Origin: Hyphomicrobiales bacterium
Lineage (GTDB): Bacteria > Pseudomonadota > Alphaproteobacteria > Rhizobiales > Aestuariivirgaceae
Direction: 5' to 3'
Length of the DNA: 8,621 nucleotides
NCBI GenBank assembly: GCA_027051995.1
Contig: JALUFY010000223.1
Location: 1 to 8,621 of the forward strand
Both the position numbers and the translations under genes were made by a program. Each line of letters opens with the position of its first letter. Position 1 is the first letter of the stretch. This document shows, piece after piece, positions 1-6,344 of the stretch. The notes beneath the pieces were generated by a model. The model was not told where the DNA came from and ran no database searches. It saw nothing but the letters and a program-made list of their open reading frames with translations.

Positions 1-924
1 TGGTGGCCGGGGCAGCACTTCGCCGCGCCCGCGCTGTTCATCTGGGGCATGTGGGGGGCGCTGGTGTCGGGCATCGTCTTCACCGCCATGTATGTGCACC
101 GCATCGCCGGGGAATCGCGCGAAATGGCCGATGCCCTGAGCGCCGCCGAACTGGCCCTGGCCCGCCAGCAGCAGCTATACGCCCTCGATGGCTTGGCCGC
201 CGCCGCCGCCCACGAGCTGGGCACGCCGCTGGCCACCATCTCTCTGGTTTCCAAGGAGCTGCGGCGCGAATGCGGCAAGTCTCCGCGCCCCGGCGAAAAA
301 CCGTCCCTGTGCGATGATCTCGATCTGCTCGTCTCGCAGGCCTCGCGCTGCCGCGACATTCTCTCGCGCCTGTCCGACCGGGGTGCGCAGAGCGACGACA
401 TGCTGGCGCGCGTCAAGCTGACGGTCATGCTGGAGGAGATCATCGAGCCGGTGCGCGGCCCCGATCTGGATTTGCGCCTGGTCATCAGCCCCGAAAGGGA
501 CACCTCCGGCGCGCCCCTGCCCGAACCCGTCATCCGGCGCAATCCCGGCATTCTCTATGGCCTGGGCAACATCGTGGAGAACGCCGCCGATTTCGCCCGC
601 TCGGCGGTCACCATAGAGGCCGAATGGGACGAGGAGGAAATCGCCGTCACCATCACCGACGACGGCAAGGGCTTCTCAGAGGAGGTCATGGACAAGCTGG
701 GCGAGCCATATGTCACCACGCGCGGCGATTATTACGCCGCACCGGAGGAGGATTACGAAGCCGGCCATTCGCCCGGCATGGGCCTTGGGCTGTTCATCGC
801 CAAGACCCTGCTGGAGCGCTCCGGCGCGCAGCTCGGGCTGGCCAACCGCCCCGCTCCGGATCATGGCGCCATCGTGCGCGTCGCCTGGCCGCGCCATGTT
901 CTGGAAGCGCGGGATGCGGAATGA
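1..924 (+). CDS. regB: RegB/PrrB/ActS-type redox sensor histidine kinase (5' end outside window)
   Basis: This is the sensor kinase of a global redox two-component system. It autophosphorylates on histidine and passes phosphate to the RegA regulator encoded just downstream. The frame is open from base 1, so the N terminus and most membrane helices are missing. The first roughly 30 codons encode the end of the last membrane helix (ALFIWGMWGALVSGIVF). The H-box AAAAHELGTPLATI follows, with the phospho-histidine at 211-213. A segment ending SQASRCRDIL has a cysteine at 349-351, matching the redox-box cysteine described for RegB. The ATPase part shows an N-box (NIVENAADFA, from about 568), a G1 box (DDGKGF, about 658-675) and a G2 box (GMGLGLFIAK, about 775-804). 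The GGXXNPF quinone motif known in RegB would lie upstream of the window. No PrrC/SenC gene lies between kinase and regulator. The family call is strong; the PrrB, ActS and RegB names are interchangeable. Confidence 0.93.
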   Translation, partial: WWPGQHFAAPALFIWGMWGALVSGIVFTAMYVHRIAGESREMADALSAAELALARQQQLYALDGLAAAAAHELGTPLATISLVSKELRRECGKSPRPGEKPSLCDDLDLLVSQASRCRDILSRLSDRGAQSDDMLARVKLTVMLEEIIEPVRGPDLDLRLVISPERDTSGAPLPEPVIRRNPGILYGLGNIVENAADFARSAVTIEAEWDEEEIAVTITDDGKGFSEEVMDKLGEPYVTTRGDYYAAPEEDYEAGHSPGMGLGLFIAKTLLERSGAQLGLANRPAPDHGAIVRVAWPRHVLEARDAE

Positions 925-937
925 AGCTGCACATGAT

Positions 938-966
938 TTGTGCAAAGCGCGGCTTCGCGATATAGA
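938..966 (+). promoter_or_regulatory. candidate regA promoter overlapped by a palindrome
   Basis: In the 103-bp gap between regB and regA, TTGTGC (938-943) and TATAGA (961-966) are 17 bp apart. This fits a sigma-70 type promoter with a weak -35 box. A perfect inverted repeat TGCACA-TGATT-TGTGCA (928-944) covers the -35 box and starts 4 bp after the regB stop. It looks like an operator, but it does not match the RegA GCGNC-type sites I know and has no T-tract to act as a terminator. Assignment is by inspection only. Confidence 0.4.
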
Positions 967-1027
967 GATGGCGGAAGACAATGAAAACGCCGGGCGGAAC
1001 CCGGCTTGAGGGGCATGGAGTAGAACC

Positions 1028-1573
1028 ATGAGCGAAGACAACCCCGTGGAGGGCAAGACGCTTCTTCTGGTGGATGACGACCGGCCATTCCTGAACCGCC
1101 TGGCCCGCGCCATGGAACAGCGCGGCTTCAAGGTGCGCACCGCCGAAACCGTGGCCGCCGGCATGAACGAGGCGCGCGCCAATCCCCCCGATTACGCCGT
1201 CGTCGACATGCGCCTGGAAGACGGCAACGGGCTGGACGTCATCGAAACCCTGCACCGGGCCAACCGCGACGCGCGCGCCATCGTGCTCACCGGATACGGC
1301 AACATCGCCACCGCCGTCACCGCCGTCAAGCTGGGCGCCATCGATTATCTGGCCAAGCCCGCCGACGCCGACGCCATCTTCAACGCCCTCATCGCCGAAC
1401 CGGGCACCAAGGCGGCCCTGCCGGAAAATCCCATGTCCGCCGACCGCGTGCGCTGGGAGCACATCCAGCGGGTTTACGAATTGTGCAACCGCAATGTCTC
1501 GGAAACCGCGCGGCGTCTCAACATGCACCGGCGCACCCTGCAGCGCATCCTCGCCAAACGCGCCCCGCGCTGA
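1028..1573 (+). CDS. regA: RegA/PrrA/ActR-type response regulator
   Basis: This is the DNA-binding response regulator of the RegB/RegA redox system, 181 aa, the usual length of the family. The receiver domain (about residues 10-125) has the acidic pocket D16-D17-D18, the phospho-acceptor D60 in VVDMRLEDGNG, T88 and K110 followed by proline. A short linker leads to a Fis-type helix-turn-helix (about 145-178), including NVSETARRLNMHRRTLQRIL, which is characteristic of RegA. The start is supported by GGAG at 1017-1020, 7 nt before the ATG. It lies 103 bp after regB on the same strand and may be read both from regB and from its own promoter. In known relatives it controls respiration, carbon or nitrogen fixation and photosynthesis genes; the targets here cannot be told from the sequence. 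The 3' end faces rimI, 18 bp away. Confidence 0.95.
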   Translation: MSEDNPVEGKTLLLVDDDRPFLNRLARAMEQRGFKVRTAETVAAGMNEARANPPDYAVVDMRLEDGNGLDVIETLHRANRDARAIVLTGYGNIATAVTAVKLGAIDYLAKPADADAIFNALIAEPGTKAALPENPMSADRVRWEHIQRVYELCNRNVSETARRLNMHRRTLQRILAKRAPR

Positions 1574-1591
1574 GGTGCAGCCGGGCCTGCG

Positions 1592-2089
1592 TTACACATC
1601 ACAGCCGCAGCCTTCGCCGAAGGCCAGGGCCATGACGAGGGCGTCTTCGCGCCCGCCAGCCGGGGTTGCGTAGTAATTCTTGCGCAGACCGGCGCGGGAA
1701 AAGCCGTGTTTTTCGTAAAGCGCGATGGCCGGGGCGTTGCCCGCCGCCACCTCCAGAAAGGCGCGGCGCGCGCCGCTCATGGCCATTTCCGCCAGGGCCG
1801 CGCCGAGCAGCCTGCCGCCCAGGCCCCGGCGGCGCATGGCGGGCAGGGTGGCCAGAGTGATGATTTCGCCTTCGTCCGCCGCCAGCCGGTAGAGGATCAG
1901 CCCCGCCGGGGCGCTTTCGCTCGCTTCCCCGGCGGGGACGGCGGCCACAAGGGCGGTCATGCCGGGGGTGGCGAGCAGGCTGGCGAAGGCGGCCTCGTCC
2001 CAGGCCGCCTCCCGGTGAAAGCACATGCCGTGCAGACGCGCCAGCAGGCCCGCGCCCTCCGGGCCGGTCTGGACGAGGCGCGCCTTCAT
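1592..2089 (-). CDS. rimI: RimI-like GNAT N-acetyltransferase
   Basis: This GNAT-fold acetyltransferase is of the RimI type, which uses acetyl-CoA to acetylate protein N termini (S18 in E. coli). From the ATG at 2089 it is 165 aa. The acetyl-CoA binding loop is RRRGLGGRLL (residues 86-95). A RimI-like C-terminal block follows: LEVAAGNAPAIALYEKHGF (112-130) and RKNYYATPAGGREDALVMAL (136-155). E113 and Y125 align with the E. coli catalytic Glu103 and Tyr115. The tsaB stop and this ATG overlap by one base (TGATG), which suggests translational coupling. An in-frame GTG one codon upstream (2092) is the other possible start. It is the last gene of the nfuA-reductase-tsaB-rimI run, and tsaB-rimI adjacency is common in bacteria. 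The C terminus GCGCDV carries two cysteines of unknown meaning. The substrate is inferred from family and context. Confidence 0.88.
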   Translation of the reverse strand: MKARLVQTGPEGAGLLARLHGMCFHREAAWDEAAFASLLATPGMTALVAAVPAGEASESAPAGLILYRLAADEGEIITLATLPAMRRRGLGGRLLGAALAEMAMSGARRAFLEVAAGNAPAIALYEKHGFSRAGLRKNYYATPAGGREDALVMALAFGEGCGCDV

Positions 2090-2760
2090 CACTCGCCCAT
2101 GTTCGCCAGCGGTTTTTGCGGCTTGGCGTCCGGCGGGCGCAGATAGAGCGGCTCCGGCTTGCCATGGGGCGGCGGGTCGATGGGCGCGTGCAGCGCCACG
2201 ACGGCGGCATCCGGCAGGGGCCGGGCGTCCGTCCTGATCCGCCCTTGCGCCTCATCCGCCAGAGCATCCGCGCCGGAGCCGGTGAGCAGGCAGGGACCGG
2301 GCGGCAGAAGGCTCGCGGCCTTGTCCACGGCGATGGCTTGCGGCTTGCTCAGCGGCTGGAAGGCGGCGTCGAAAACCTGCATGAAGACCTCGCCCCGGCG
2401 CGCGTCGATGACGGCGGCCAGCGGCAGGCGTTCGGGATTGCGGGTGACATTGCGGGCGATGGCCTCCAGCGTGGTCATGGAGGTCACCGGAGTTTCCAGA
2501 ATCTGGCCCAGGGCGCGGGCGAAGGACAGGCCGATGCGCACTCCGGTGAAGGAGCCCGGGCCGCGCGTGACGGCTATGAAGGCCAGTTTGTCGTAGGGAT
2601 CGCCGTGTTCCGTCATGACCATGTCCACCATGTCCGGCATGGCCTCGGCCTGGCCGCGCGGCATGTCCCGCCAGCGCGAGGCGAGGATTTCGCCGCTGGC
2701 TCGATCCGCCAGCGCCGCCGAACAGGACTGAAGACAGCTGTCCATGGCCAGTATGAGCAT
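2089..2760 (-). CDS. tsaB: TsaB, tRNA threonylcarbamoyladenosine biosynthesis protein
   Basis: TsaB (formerly YeaZ) is the non-catalytic partner of TsaD in the complex that places threonylcarbamoyl on A37 of ANN-decoding tRNAs. The protein is 223 aa, normal for the family. It opens with the ASKHA-fold strand MLILAMDSCLQSCSAAL and carries the TsaB hallmark TRGPGSFTGVRIG (residues 65-77), followed by FARAL. RGQAEAMPDMVD (35-46) matches the conserved RGHAE-type segment. AAAGGA (2768-2773), 7 nt before the ATG, supports the start. It overlaps rimI by one base at its end and lies 89 bp downstream of the reductase gene; that gap holds a strong hairpin. TsaD and TsaE are not in the window. Confidence 0.95.
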   Translation of the reverse strand: MLILAMDSCLQSCSAALADRASGEILASRWRDMPRGQAEAMPDMVDMVMTEHGDPYDKLAFIAVTRGPGSFTGVRIGLSFARALGQILETPVTSMTTLEAIARNVTRNPERLPLAAVIDARRGEVFMQVFDAAFQPLSKPQAIAVDKAASLLPPGPCLLTGSGADALADEAQGRIRTDARPLPDAAVVALHAPIDPPPHGKPEPLYLRPPDAKPQKPLANMGE

Positions 2761-2805
2761 CGGGTTTTCCTTTCCCCCTTGCGGGCCTTCTTCTCTTCTC
2801 CCGCC

Positions 2806-2834
2806 GCGCGCCCGGCAGGCGCTGGCGGGCGCGC
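2806..2834 (-). other. strong GC hairpin between reductase gene and tsaB
   Basis: GCGCGCCCG (2806-2814) and CGGGCGCGC (2826-2834) form a perfect 9-bp stem. After one mismatch the stem continues with three more pairs around a 3-nt loop. On the transcribed strand the sequence after the hairpin is purine-rich and has no U-tract, so it is not a typical intrinsic terminator. It may slow RNase or polymerase between the two genes and set different expression levels, or it may reflect GC-rich sequence alone. Confidence 0.4.
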
Positions 2835-2849
2835 CGGAAAGACGGGCTT

Positions 2850-3455
2850 TCAGAGAATCCCGGCGATTTCCTCGAAGGCGGGGCGCGGACTGCGCTCAAA
2901 GAGCGATTCCGGATCGCCGAAGCCGATATTGCACAGGAAGTTGACCCGCGTGGATGTTCCGGCGAAGAACTCCCTGTTCACGCCATCGGCGTCAAAGCCC
3001 GACATGGGGCCGCAATCGAGCCCCAGGGCGCGCGCGGCGATGAGAAAATAGCCCGCCTGCAACGTGCCATTGCGAAAGGCCGTTTCCTCGATCAGCGGCG
3101 CATTGCCCTCAAACCAGCTTTTGGCGTCCGTGTGGGGGAAGTAGCGCGGCAGGCGCTCGTAAAACTCCAGATCATGGCCGAGAATGGCGGTGACCGGGGC
3201 AGACATGGTCTTGTCCACGTTGGTCTCCATGAGATGGGGCCTGAGGCGCTCCCTGGCTTCCTTGGACTTCAGGAAAAGAATGCGGACGGGCTGGCAGTTG
3301 GCCGAGGTGGGGGCCATCTTCATCAGATCAACGATGTCGCGCAGGCATTCGTCCGGAACCGGCTTGTCCAGCCAGCCGTTATAGGTGCGCGCATCAAGAA
3401 AGAGCTGGCGCAGCGCCGCTTCGGGGATGGCTTTTCCGCAATGATCCCAGGCCAT
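2850..3455 (-). CDS. RutE/HadB-like nitroreductase family protein (putative malonic semialdehyde reductase)
   Basis: This is an FMN-dependent nitroreductase-fold oxidoreductase of 201 aa, closest by recall to RutE, which reduces malonic semialdehyde to 3-hydroxypropionate in uracil degradation. Shared blocks are LFLDARTYNGWLDKPV (18-33), LMKMAPTSANCQPVR (44-58), FYERLPRYFP (98-107), SWFEGNAPLIEETAFRNGTLQAGY (113-136), ALGLDCGPMSGFD (143-155) and NIGFGDPESLFERSPRPAFEE (176-196). The length equals the family's. The start is set by AAGGGAG, 6-7 nt before the ATG. It sits 22 bp after nfuA, so it is probably co-transcribed with it. No other rut genes are visible, so a role in pyrimidine breakdown is uncertain; quinone, nitro or general aldehyde reduction is as plausible. 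The family call is firm and the substrate is not. Confidence 0.85.
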   Translation of the reverse strand: MAWDHCGKAIPEAALRQLFLDARTYNGWLDKPVPDECLRDIVDLMKMAPTSANCQPVRILFLKSKEARERLRPHLMETNVDKTMSAPVTAILGHDLEFYERLPRYFPHTDAKSWFEGNAPLIEETAFRNGTLQAGYFLIAARALGLDCGPMSGFDADGVNREFFAGTSTRVNFLCNIGFGDPESLFERSPRPAFEEIAGIL

Positions 3456-3477
3456 GAATGCTCCCTTGATCCCAGGC

Positions 3478-4062
3478 TCAGACGCCGCAGGAGCCGCCCG
3501 CGCCGGGGCCTTGCACCTCCTGCACCTCGACGACCTGCGGCACGAAATGCTTCAGCAGGTTCTCCACGCCCTGCTTGAGGGTGGCGGTGGCCGACGGGCA
3601 GCCCGAACATGCGCCGACCATCTGCAGATAGACGACGCCGTCCTTGTAGCCCTGAAAGGTGATGTCGCCGCCGTCTTGCGCCACGGCGGGGCGCACGCGG
3701 GTATCCAGCAGCTCCTTGATCTCGGCCACCACCTTGGCGTCCTTTTCATCAAAGAATTCGCTGGCGGCGCTGGCGTCTCCCTCGATCACCGGCTCGCCGG
3801 AGAGGGCATGCTCCATGATGACGCCGAGCACGGCGGGCTTGAGCTCCGTCCAGCTGGCGCCGTCGGCCTTGGTCACCGAGACGAAATCCGATCCCATGAA
3901 CACCCCGGTGACGCCATCGAGGGCGAAAAGACGCTTCGCCAGGGGAGACGCGGCGGCCTCTTCCGCCGACTTGAAATCGCGCGGCGGCCCGGCGACGACC
4001 GTCTGGCCGGGGAGGAACTTGAGCGTCTGGGGATTGGGCGTGGCTTCGGTCTGGATGAACAT
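3478..4062 (-). CDS. nfuA: NfuA-like Fe-S cluster carrier (NifU C-terminal domain protein)
   Basis: This is a carrier that assembles and transfers [4Fe-4S] clusters to target proteins in the cytoplasm, 194 aa. The N-terminal Nfu_N domain (about 1-90) begins FIQTEATPNPQTLKFLPGQ, which is diagnostic of the alphaproteobacterial and mitochondrial NFU1 type. The C-terminal NifU domain (about 110-180) has AQDGGDITFQGY and the cluster-binding motif CSGC (C152, C155) in MVGACSGCPSATATLKQGVE. A Gly-rich tail with a third cysteine (GSCGV) ends the protein. GAGGA, 7 nt before the ATG, supports the start. It is the first gene of a run reading into the reductase, tsaB and rimI, with 22 bp to the next gene. 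No convincing promoter stands out in the 157 bp between it and the divergent tRNA gene. Confidence 0.95.
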   Translation of the reverse strand: MFIQTEATPNPQTLKFLPGQTVVAGPPRDFKSAEEAAASPLAKRLFALDGVTGVFMGSDFVSVTKADGASWTELKPAVLGVIMEHALSGEPVIEGDASAASEFFDEKDAKVVAEIKELLDTRVRPAVAQDGGDITFQGYKDGVVYLQMVGACSGCPSATATLKQGVENLLKHFVPQVVEVQEVQGPGAGGSCGV

Positions 4063-4178
4063 CTGTGATCCTCGTTGTCCTGTGCGCGCGGCCCGCCTGG
4101 CGGCCCGGCCTGTCTGCCCCGATCTGTGTCAGAAATGCCTGACTTTTTCAACGGGTTATTTCGCCACCCGGGGAGGCA

Positions 4179-4207
4179 TTTACAAATCATCCGGGCGGGC
4201 TTATTAG
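4179..4207 (+). promoter_or_regulatory. candidate promoter of tRNA-Gly
   Basis: TTTACA (4179-4184) and TATTAG (4202-4207) are separated by 17 bp. The -10 box ends 12 bp before the tRNA, so the predicted start falls a few bases upstream of the mature 5' end. Position and spacing fit; the boxes are moderate matches to the sigma-70 consensus. Confidence 0.5.
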
Positions 4208-4219
4208 AAATGGCCGGAC

Positions 4220-4295
4220 GCGGGTGTAGCTCAGTTGGTAGAGCACGAGCTTCCCAAGCTCGGGGTCGCGGGTTCGATCCCCGTCGCCCGCTCCA
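4220..4295 (+). tRNA. tRNA-Gly (anticodon CCC)
   Basis: A complete 76-nt cloverleaf. The acceptor stem is GCGGGTG/CGCCCGC with one G-U pair. The D arm is GCTC-AGTTGGTA-GAGC, the anticodon stem CGAGC/GCTCG and its loop TTCCCAA, giving anticodon CCC (reads GGG, glycine). The T arm is GCGGG-TTCGATC-CCCGT. The discriminator base is U (T4292) and CCA is encoded (4293-4295). It is a single gene, not in a cluster, divergent from nfuA and 104 bp upstream of the ABC ATPase gene. Confidence 0.97.
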
Positions 4296-4399
4296 GCCGG
4301 TTCTCCAGAGGATTTGCGCGGCATGCACTCCACGGCGGCTTGTGCCGGGCGGGAGGGTGTGACATTGTGGCGCGAAATCGCGCAAGGCAGGCAAGGAAC

Positions 4400-5239
4400 A
4401 TGGCCATTATCCGGTTTCCGGGAAAACCGCTCAAGGACGCCCCCGGCGGGGAGGGCGCGGGGCATCCGCCGCCGGTCAAGAGGCTGCGCAGCGACGGGCG
4501 GCCGGCGCGCGACCGCAATGTCATCCTGCCGCTGTCGGTGGAGCATGTGTCGCTGACGCTCAACGGCCAGCCGCTGATCCGCGATCTCGATTTCCGCGTC
4601 GAGCCCGGGCGGCGCACCGTCATTCTGGGCTTCAACGGCGCGGGCAAGAGCCTGACGCTGAGATTGTGCCACGGGCTTATCAGGCCCACCTCCGGGCGCA
4701 TCGTCTGGGAAGGGCCGCTGGGGGGCGATGCGCGGGCCCGCGCCCGGGCCCAGGCGATGGTGTTTCAAAAGCCGGTGCTGTTGCGCCGCTCGGTGCGCGA
4801 CAACCTCGTCTATGTGCTGAAAAGCCGGGGCGAGCGTGGCCGGCACATGCACAAGCGCGTCGAGCGGGCGCTGGAGCGCTGCCATCTGGCGCGCATGGCG
4901 CACCGGCCCGCGCGGGTGCTCTCCGGCGGCGAGAAGCAGAAGCTGGCGCTGGCGCGCGCCTGGCTTCTGAAGCCCTCCATCCTGTTTCTCGACGAGCCGA
5001 CCGCCTCGCTCGATCCGGCGGCCACCATGGACGTGGAGCGCATCATCAACGATCTGCACATGGCCACGACGACGATCTTCTTCTCCACCCACGACATGGC
5101 CCAGGCGCGGCGGCTGGCCGATGACGTGTTGTTCATCCATCACGGGCGCATCGTGGAGAAGACTCCGGCGGCGGAGTTCTTCAACGCGCCCGCGACGGAG
5201 GAGGCGCGCGCCTTTCTGAACGGCGAGCTTCTGCCCTGA
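4400..5239 (+). CDS. TupC-like ABC transporter ATP-binding protein (tungstate/molybdate type)
   Basis: This is the ATPase subunit of an importer, 279 aa from the ATG at 4400. All nucleotide-binding motifs are intact: Walker A GFNGAGKS (77-84), Q-loop VFQKPVLLRRSVRDNL (Q123), signature LSGGEKQ (174-180), Walker B ILFLDEP (194-200), D-loop SLD (203-205) and the switch histidine STHD (H231). The Q-loop and C-terminal region (HHGRIVEKTPAAEFFNAP) resemble TupC-type tungstate ATPases by recall; phosphate or other anion importers are alternatives. About 45 residues before the first domain strand (LPLSVEHVSL) form a Pro/Gly/Arg-rich, probably disordered extension. AAGGA ends only 2 nt before the ATG, an unusually tight spacing; the same frame is open further up but runs into the tRNA. 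A GCGCGA-AA-TCGCGC inverted repeat (4370-4383) lies just upstream. No permease or binding-protein gene adjoins it here, so its partners must be elsewhere. Confidence 0.8.
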   Translation: MAIIRFPGKPLKDAPGGEGAGHPPPVKRLRSDGRPARDRNVILPLSVEHVSLTLNGQPLIRDLDFRVEPGRRTVILGFNGAGKSLTLRLCHGLIRPTSGRIVWEGPLGGDARARARAQAMVFQKPVLLRRSVRDNLVYVLKSRGERGRHMHKRVERALERCHLARMAHRPARVLSGGEKQKLALARAWLLKPSILFLDEPTASLDPAATMDVERIINDLHMATTTIFFSTHDMAQARRLADDVLFIHHGRIVEKTPAAEFFNAPATEEARAFLNGELLP

Positions 5240-5264
5240 TTTCCCGAGGAACGCCCGGGCGGGC

Positions 5265-5304
5265 AATAAAAAACCGCCGGAGAGACACCCTCCGGCGGTT
5301 CTTG
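5265..5304. terminator. bidirectional intrinsic terminator between ABC ATPase gene and rpmA
   Basis: AACCGCCGGAG (5272-5282) and CTCCGGCGGTT (5290-5300) form an 11-bp perfect stem with a 7-nt loop. On the minus strand the stem is followed by a run of six T (TTTTTTATT), a strong terminator for rplU-rpmA, 27 bp after the rpmA stop. On the plus strand a weaker tail (TTCTTGTCTGTT) follows, serving the ABC gene. Confidence 0.9.
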
Positions 5305-5326
5305 TCTGTTCGGGAACATCGCGCCC

Positions 5327-5587
5327 TCAGGCGTCCGCGGGCTCCACGGAGACGAAGGAGCGGCCGCCCATGGCGGTGTGGAACTTCACCTTGCCTTCGA
5401 CAAGCGCGAAGATGGTGTGATCCTTGCCCATGCCGACGTTCTCGCCGGGGTGCCACCTGGTGCCGCGCTGGCGGATGATGATGTTGCCGGGAATGACGGC
5501 CTCGCCGCCGAACTTCTTGACGCCGAGACGGCGGCCCGCCGTGTCGCGCCCGTTGCGGGATGAACCGCCTGCCTTTTTATGAGCCAT
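5327..5587 (-). CDS. rpmA: 50S ribosomal protein L27
   Basis: L27 is a large-subunit protein whose N terminus reaches the peptidyl-transferase centre. The protein is 86 aa, standard length. It begins [28 protein letters not shown], continues [30 protein letters not shown] and ends with a short acidic tail. It has no N-terminal pre-sequence of the kind processed in Firmicutes. AAAGGAG (5595-5601), 7 nt before the ATG, gives a strong start. It follows rplU by 21 bp, the usual L21-L27 pair. The frequent downstream partner obgE is absent, and the operon ends at the terminator directly after this gene. Confidence 0.98.
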   Translation of the reverse strand: MAHKKAGGSSRNGRDTAGRRLGVKKFGGEAVIPGNIIIRQRGTRWHPGENVGMGKDHTIFALVEGKVKFHTAMGGRSFVSVEPADA

Positions 5588-5608
5588 CGTTCTGCTCCTT
5601 TGAAACGG

Positions 5609-6316
5609 TTATTTCTTTTCAGCGGCCAGCTTTTTGGCCTGGGATACCCAGTCGTCGCGCTCGATGCGGCCCTTGAAGGACAGCACGTCGTCAACCATGG
5701 CGATGTCCTCGGGCGTGAAATTGGCCACCTGCTCGAATTTCTTCACGCCAAGAGCATGCAGCTTTTTCTCGATCACGGGGCCGACGCCGGAAATCAGCTT
5801 CAGATCATCGGGCTCGCCCTCGGGGGCCTTGAAGAGGGCCACGGCCTCGCCCTTCTTGAGGGCTTCCTTGATCTCGGCCACCTTCGCGGCGTCCGCCTTG
5901 GGCGCGGGTTTTTCGGCCTTGGCCTTCTTTTCCGCCTTTTCCGGGGCGGGTTTGGCGGCCTTGTCCTTGGCGGCTCCGGCTTTCGCCTTGGCGGGCGTCT
6001 TGCCGCCGGTGAGGATCTCAGCGACGCGCAGCACGGTCAGATCCTGACGGTGGCCCTTCTTGCGGCGGTAATGCTTGCGGCGCTTCTTCTTGAAGATGAT
6101 GATCTTGGGCCCGCGCGTGTGCTCCACCAGCTCGCAGGCGACGGAAGCGCCCTCGACCAGCGGCGCGCCGACCTCCAGCCCCTTGCCGGTGTCGGCCATG
6201 AGCACCTCGGAGATGATCACGGTGTCGCCGGGCTCGCCGGCCAGTTTCTCGACGGTGATGACGTCTTCGGGGGCGACGCGGTATTGCTTGCCGCCGGTCT
6301 TGATGATCGCATACAT
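5609..6316 (-). CDS. rplU: 50S ribosomal protein L21 with long C-terminal extension
   Basis: L21 binds 23S rRNA in the large subunit. Residues 1-104 are a normal L21 (MYAIIKTGGKQYRV, then the basic loop KIIIFKKKRRKHYRRKKGHRQ at 71-91). The protein continues to 235 aa, more than twice the usual roughly 103. The addition is a Lys/Ala/Pro-rich linker (about 105-145, repeated KAEKKAKAEKPAPK-like units), a short helix (AEIKEALKKGEAVALFK, 147-163), and a compact domain (about 170-232) with LKLISGVGPVIEKKLHALGV, then TPEDIAMVDDVLSFKGRIERDDWV. The LISGVGP...KKL pattern resembles a helix-hairpin-helix fold. Similar extensions occur in other alphaproteobacterial L21 and in some NuoE proteins, as I recall. 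The MYAI start is chosen because it is the universal L21 start, preceded by AAAGGAAAG; the open frame upstream covers the promoter. rpmA follows after 21 bp. Confidence 0.95.
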   Translation of the reverse strand: MYAIIKTGGKQYRVAPEDVITVEKLAGEPGDTVIISEVLMADTGKGLEVGAPLVEGASVACELVEHTRGPKIIIFKKKRRKHYRRKKGHRQDLTVLRVAEILTGGKTPAKAKAGAAKDKAAKPAPEKAEKKAKAEKPAPKADAAKVAEIKEALKKGEAVALFKAPEGEPDDLKLISGVGPVIEKKLHALGVKKFEQVANFTPEDIAMVDDVLSFKGRIERDDWVSQAKKLAAEKK

Positions 6317-6344
6317 GCTCTTGCTTTCCTTTTGTTTTGATCCC

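Noticed and set aside
928..944. TGCACA-N5-TGTGCA as a terminator for regB
   Set aside because: The stem is short and AT-rich, no T-run follows, and regA continues on the same strand.
2116..3051. Plus-strand open frame of 311 codons
   Set aside because: It lies antisense to tsaB and the reductase gene, both of which have diagnostic motifs and ribosome sites.
4123..4151. Possible nfuA promoter (minus strand TTGAAA, 17-bp spacer, CACAGA)
   Set aside because: The -35 box is fair, but the -10 box matches the consensus at only about two positions, so it is not reported as a feature.
4296..4399. Attachment site or integrase remnant behind the tRNA
   Set aside because: I found no repeat of the tRNA 3' end downstream and no integrase or phage-like gene in the window.
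4187..5266. Minus-strand open frame of 359 codons
   Set aside because: It crosses the tRNA gene and lies antisense to the intact ABC ATPase. The His/Arg/Gln-rich composition is typical of a shadow frame.
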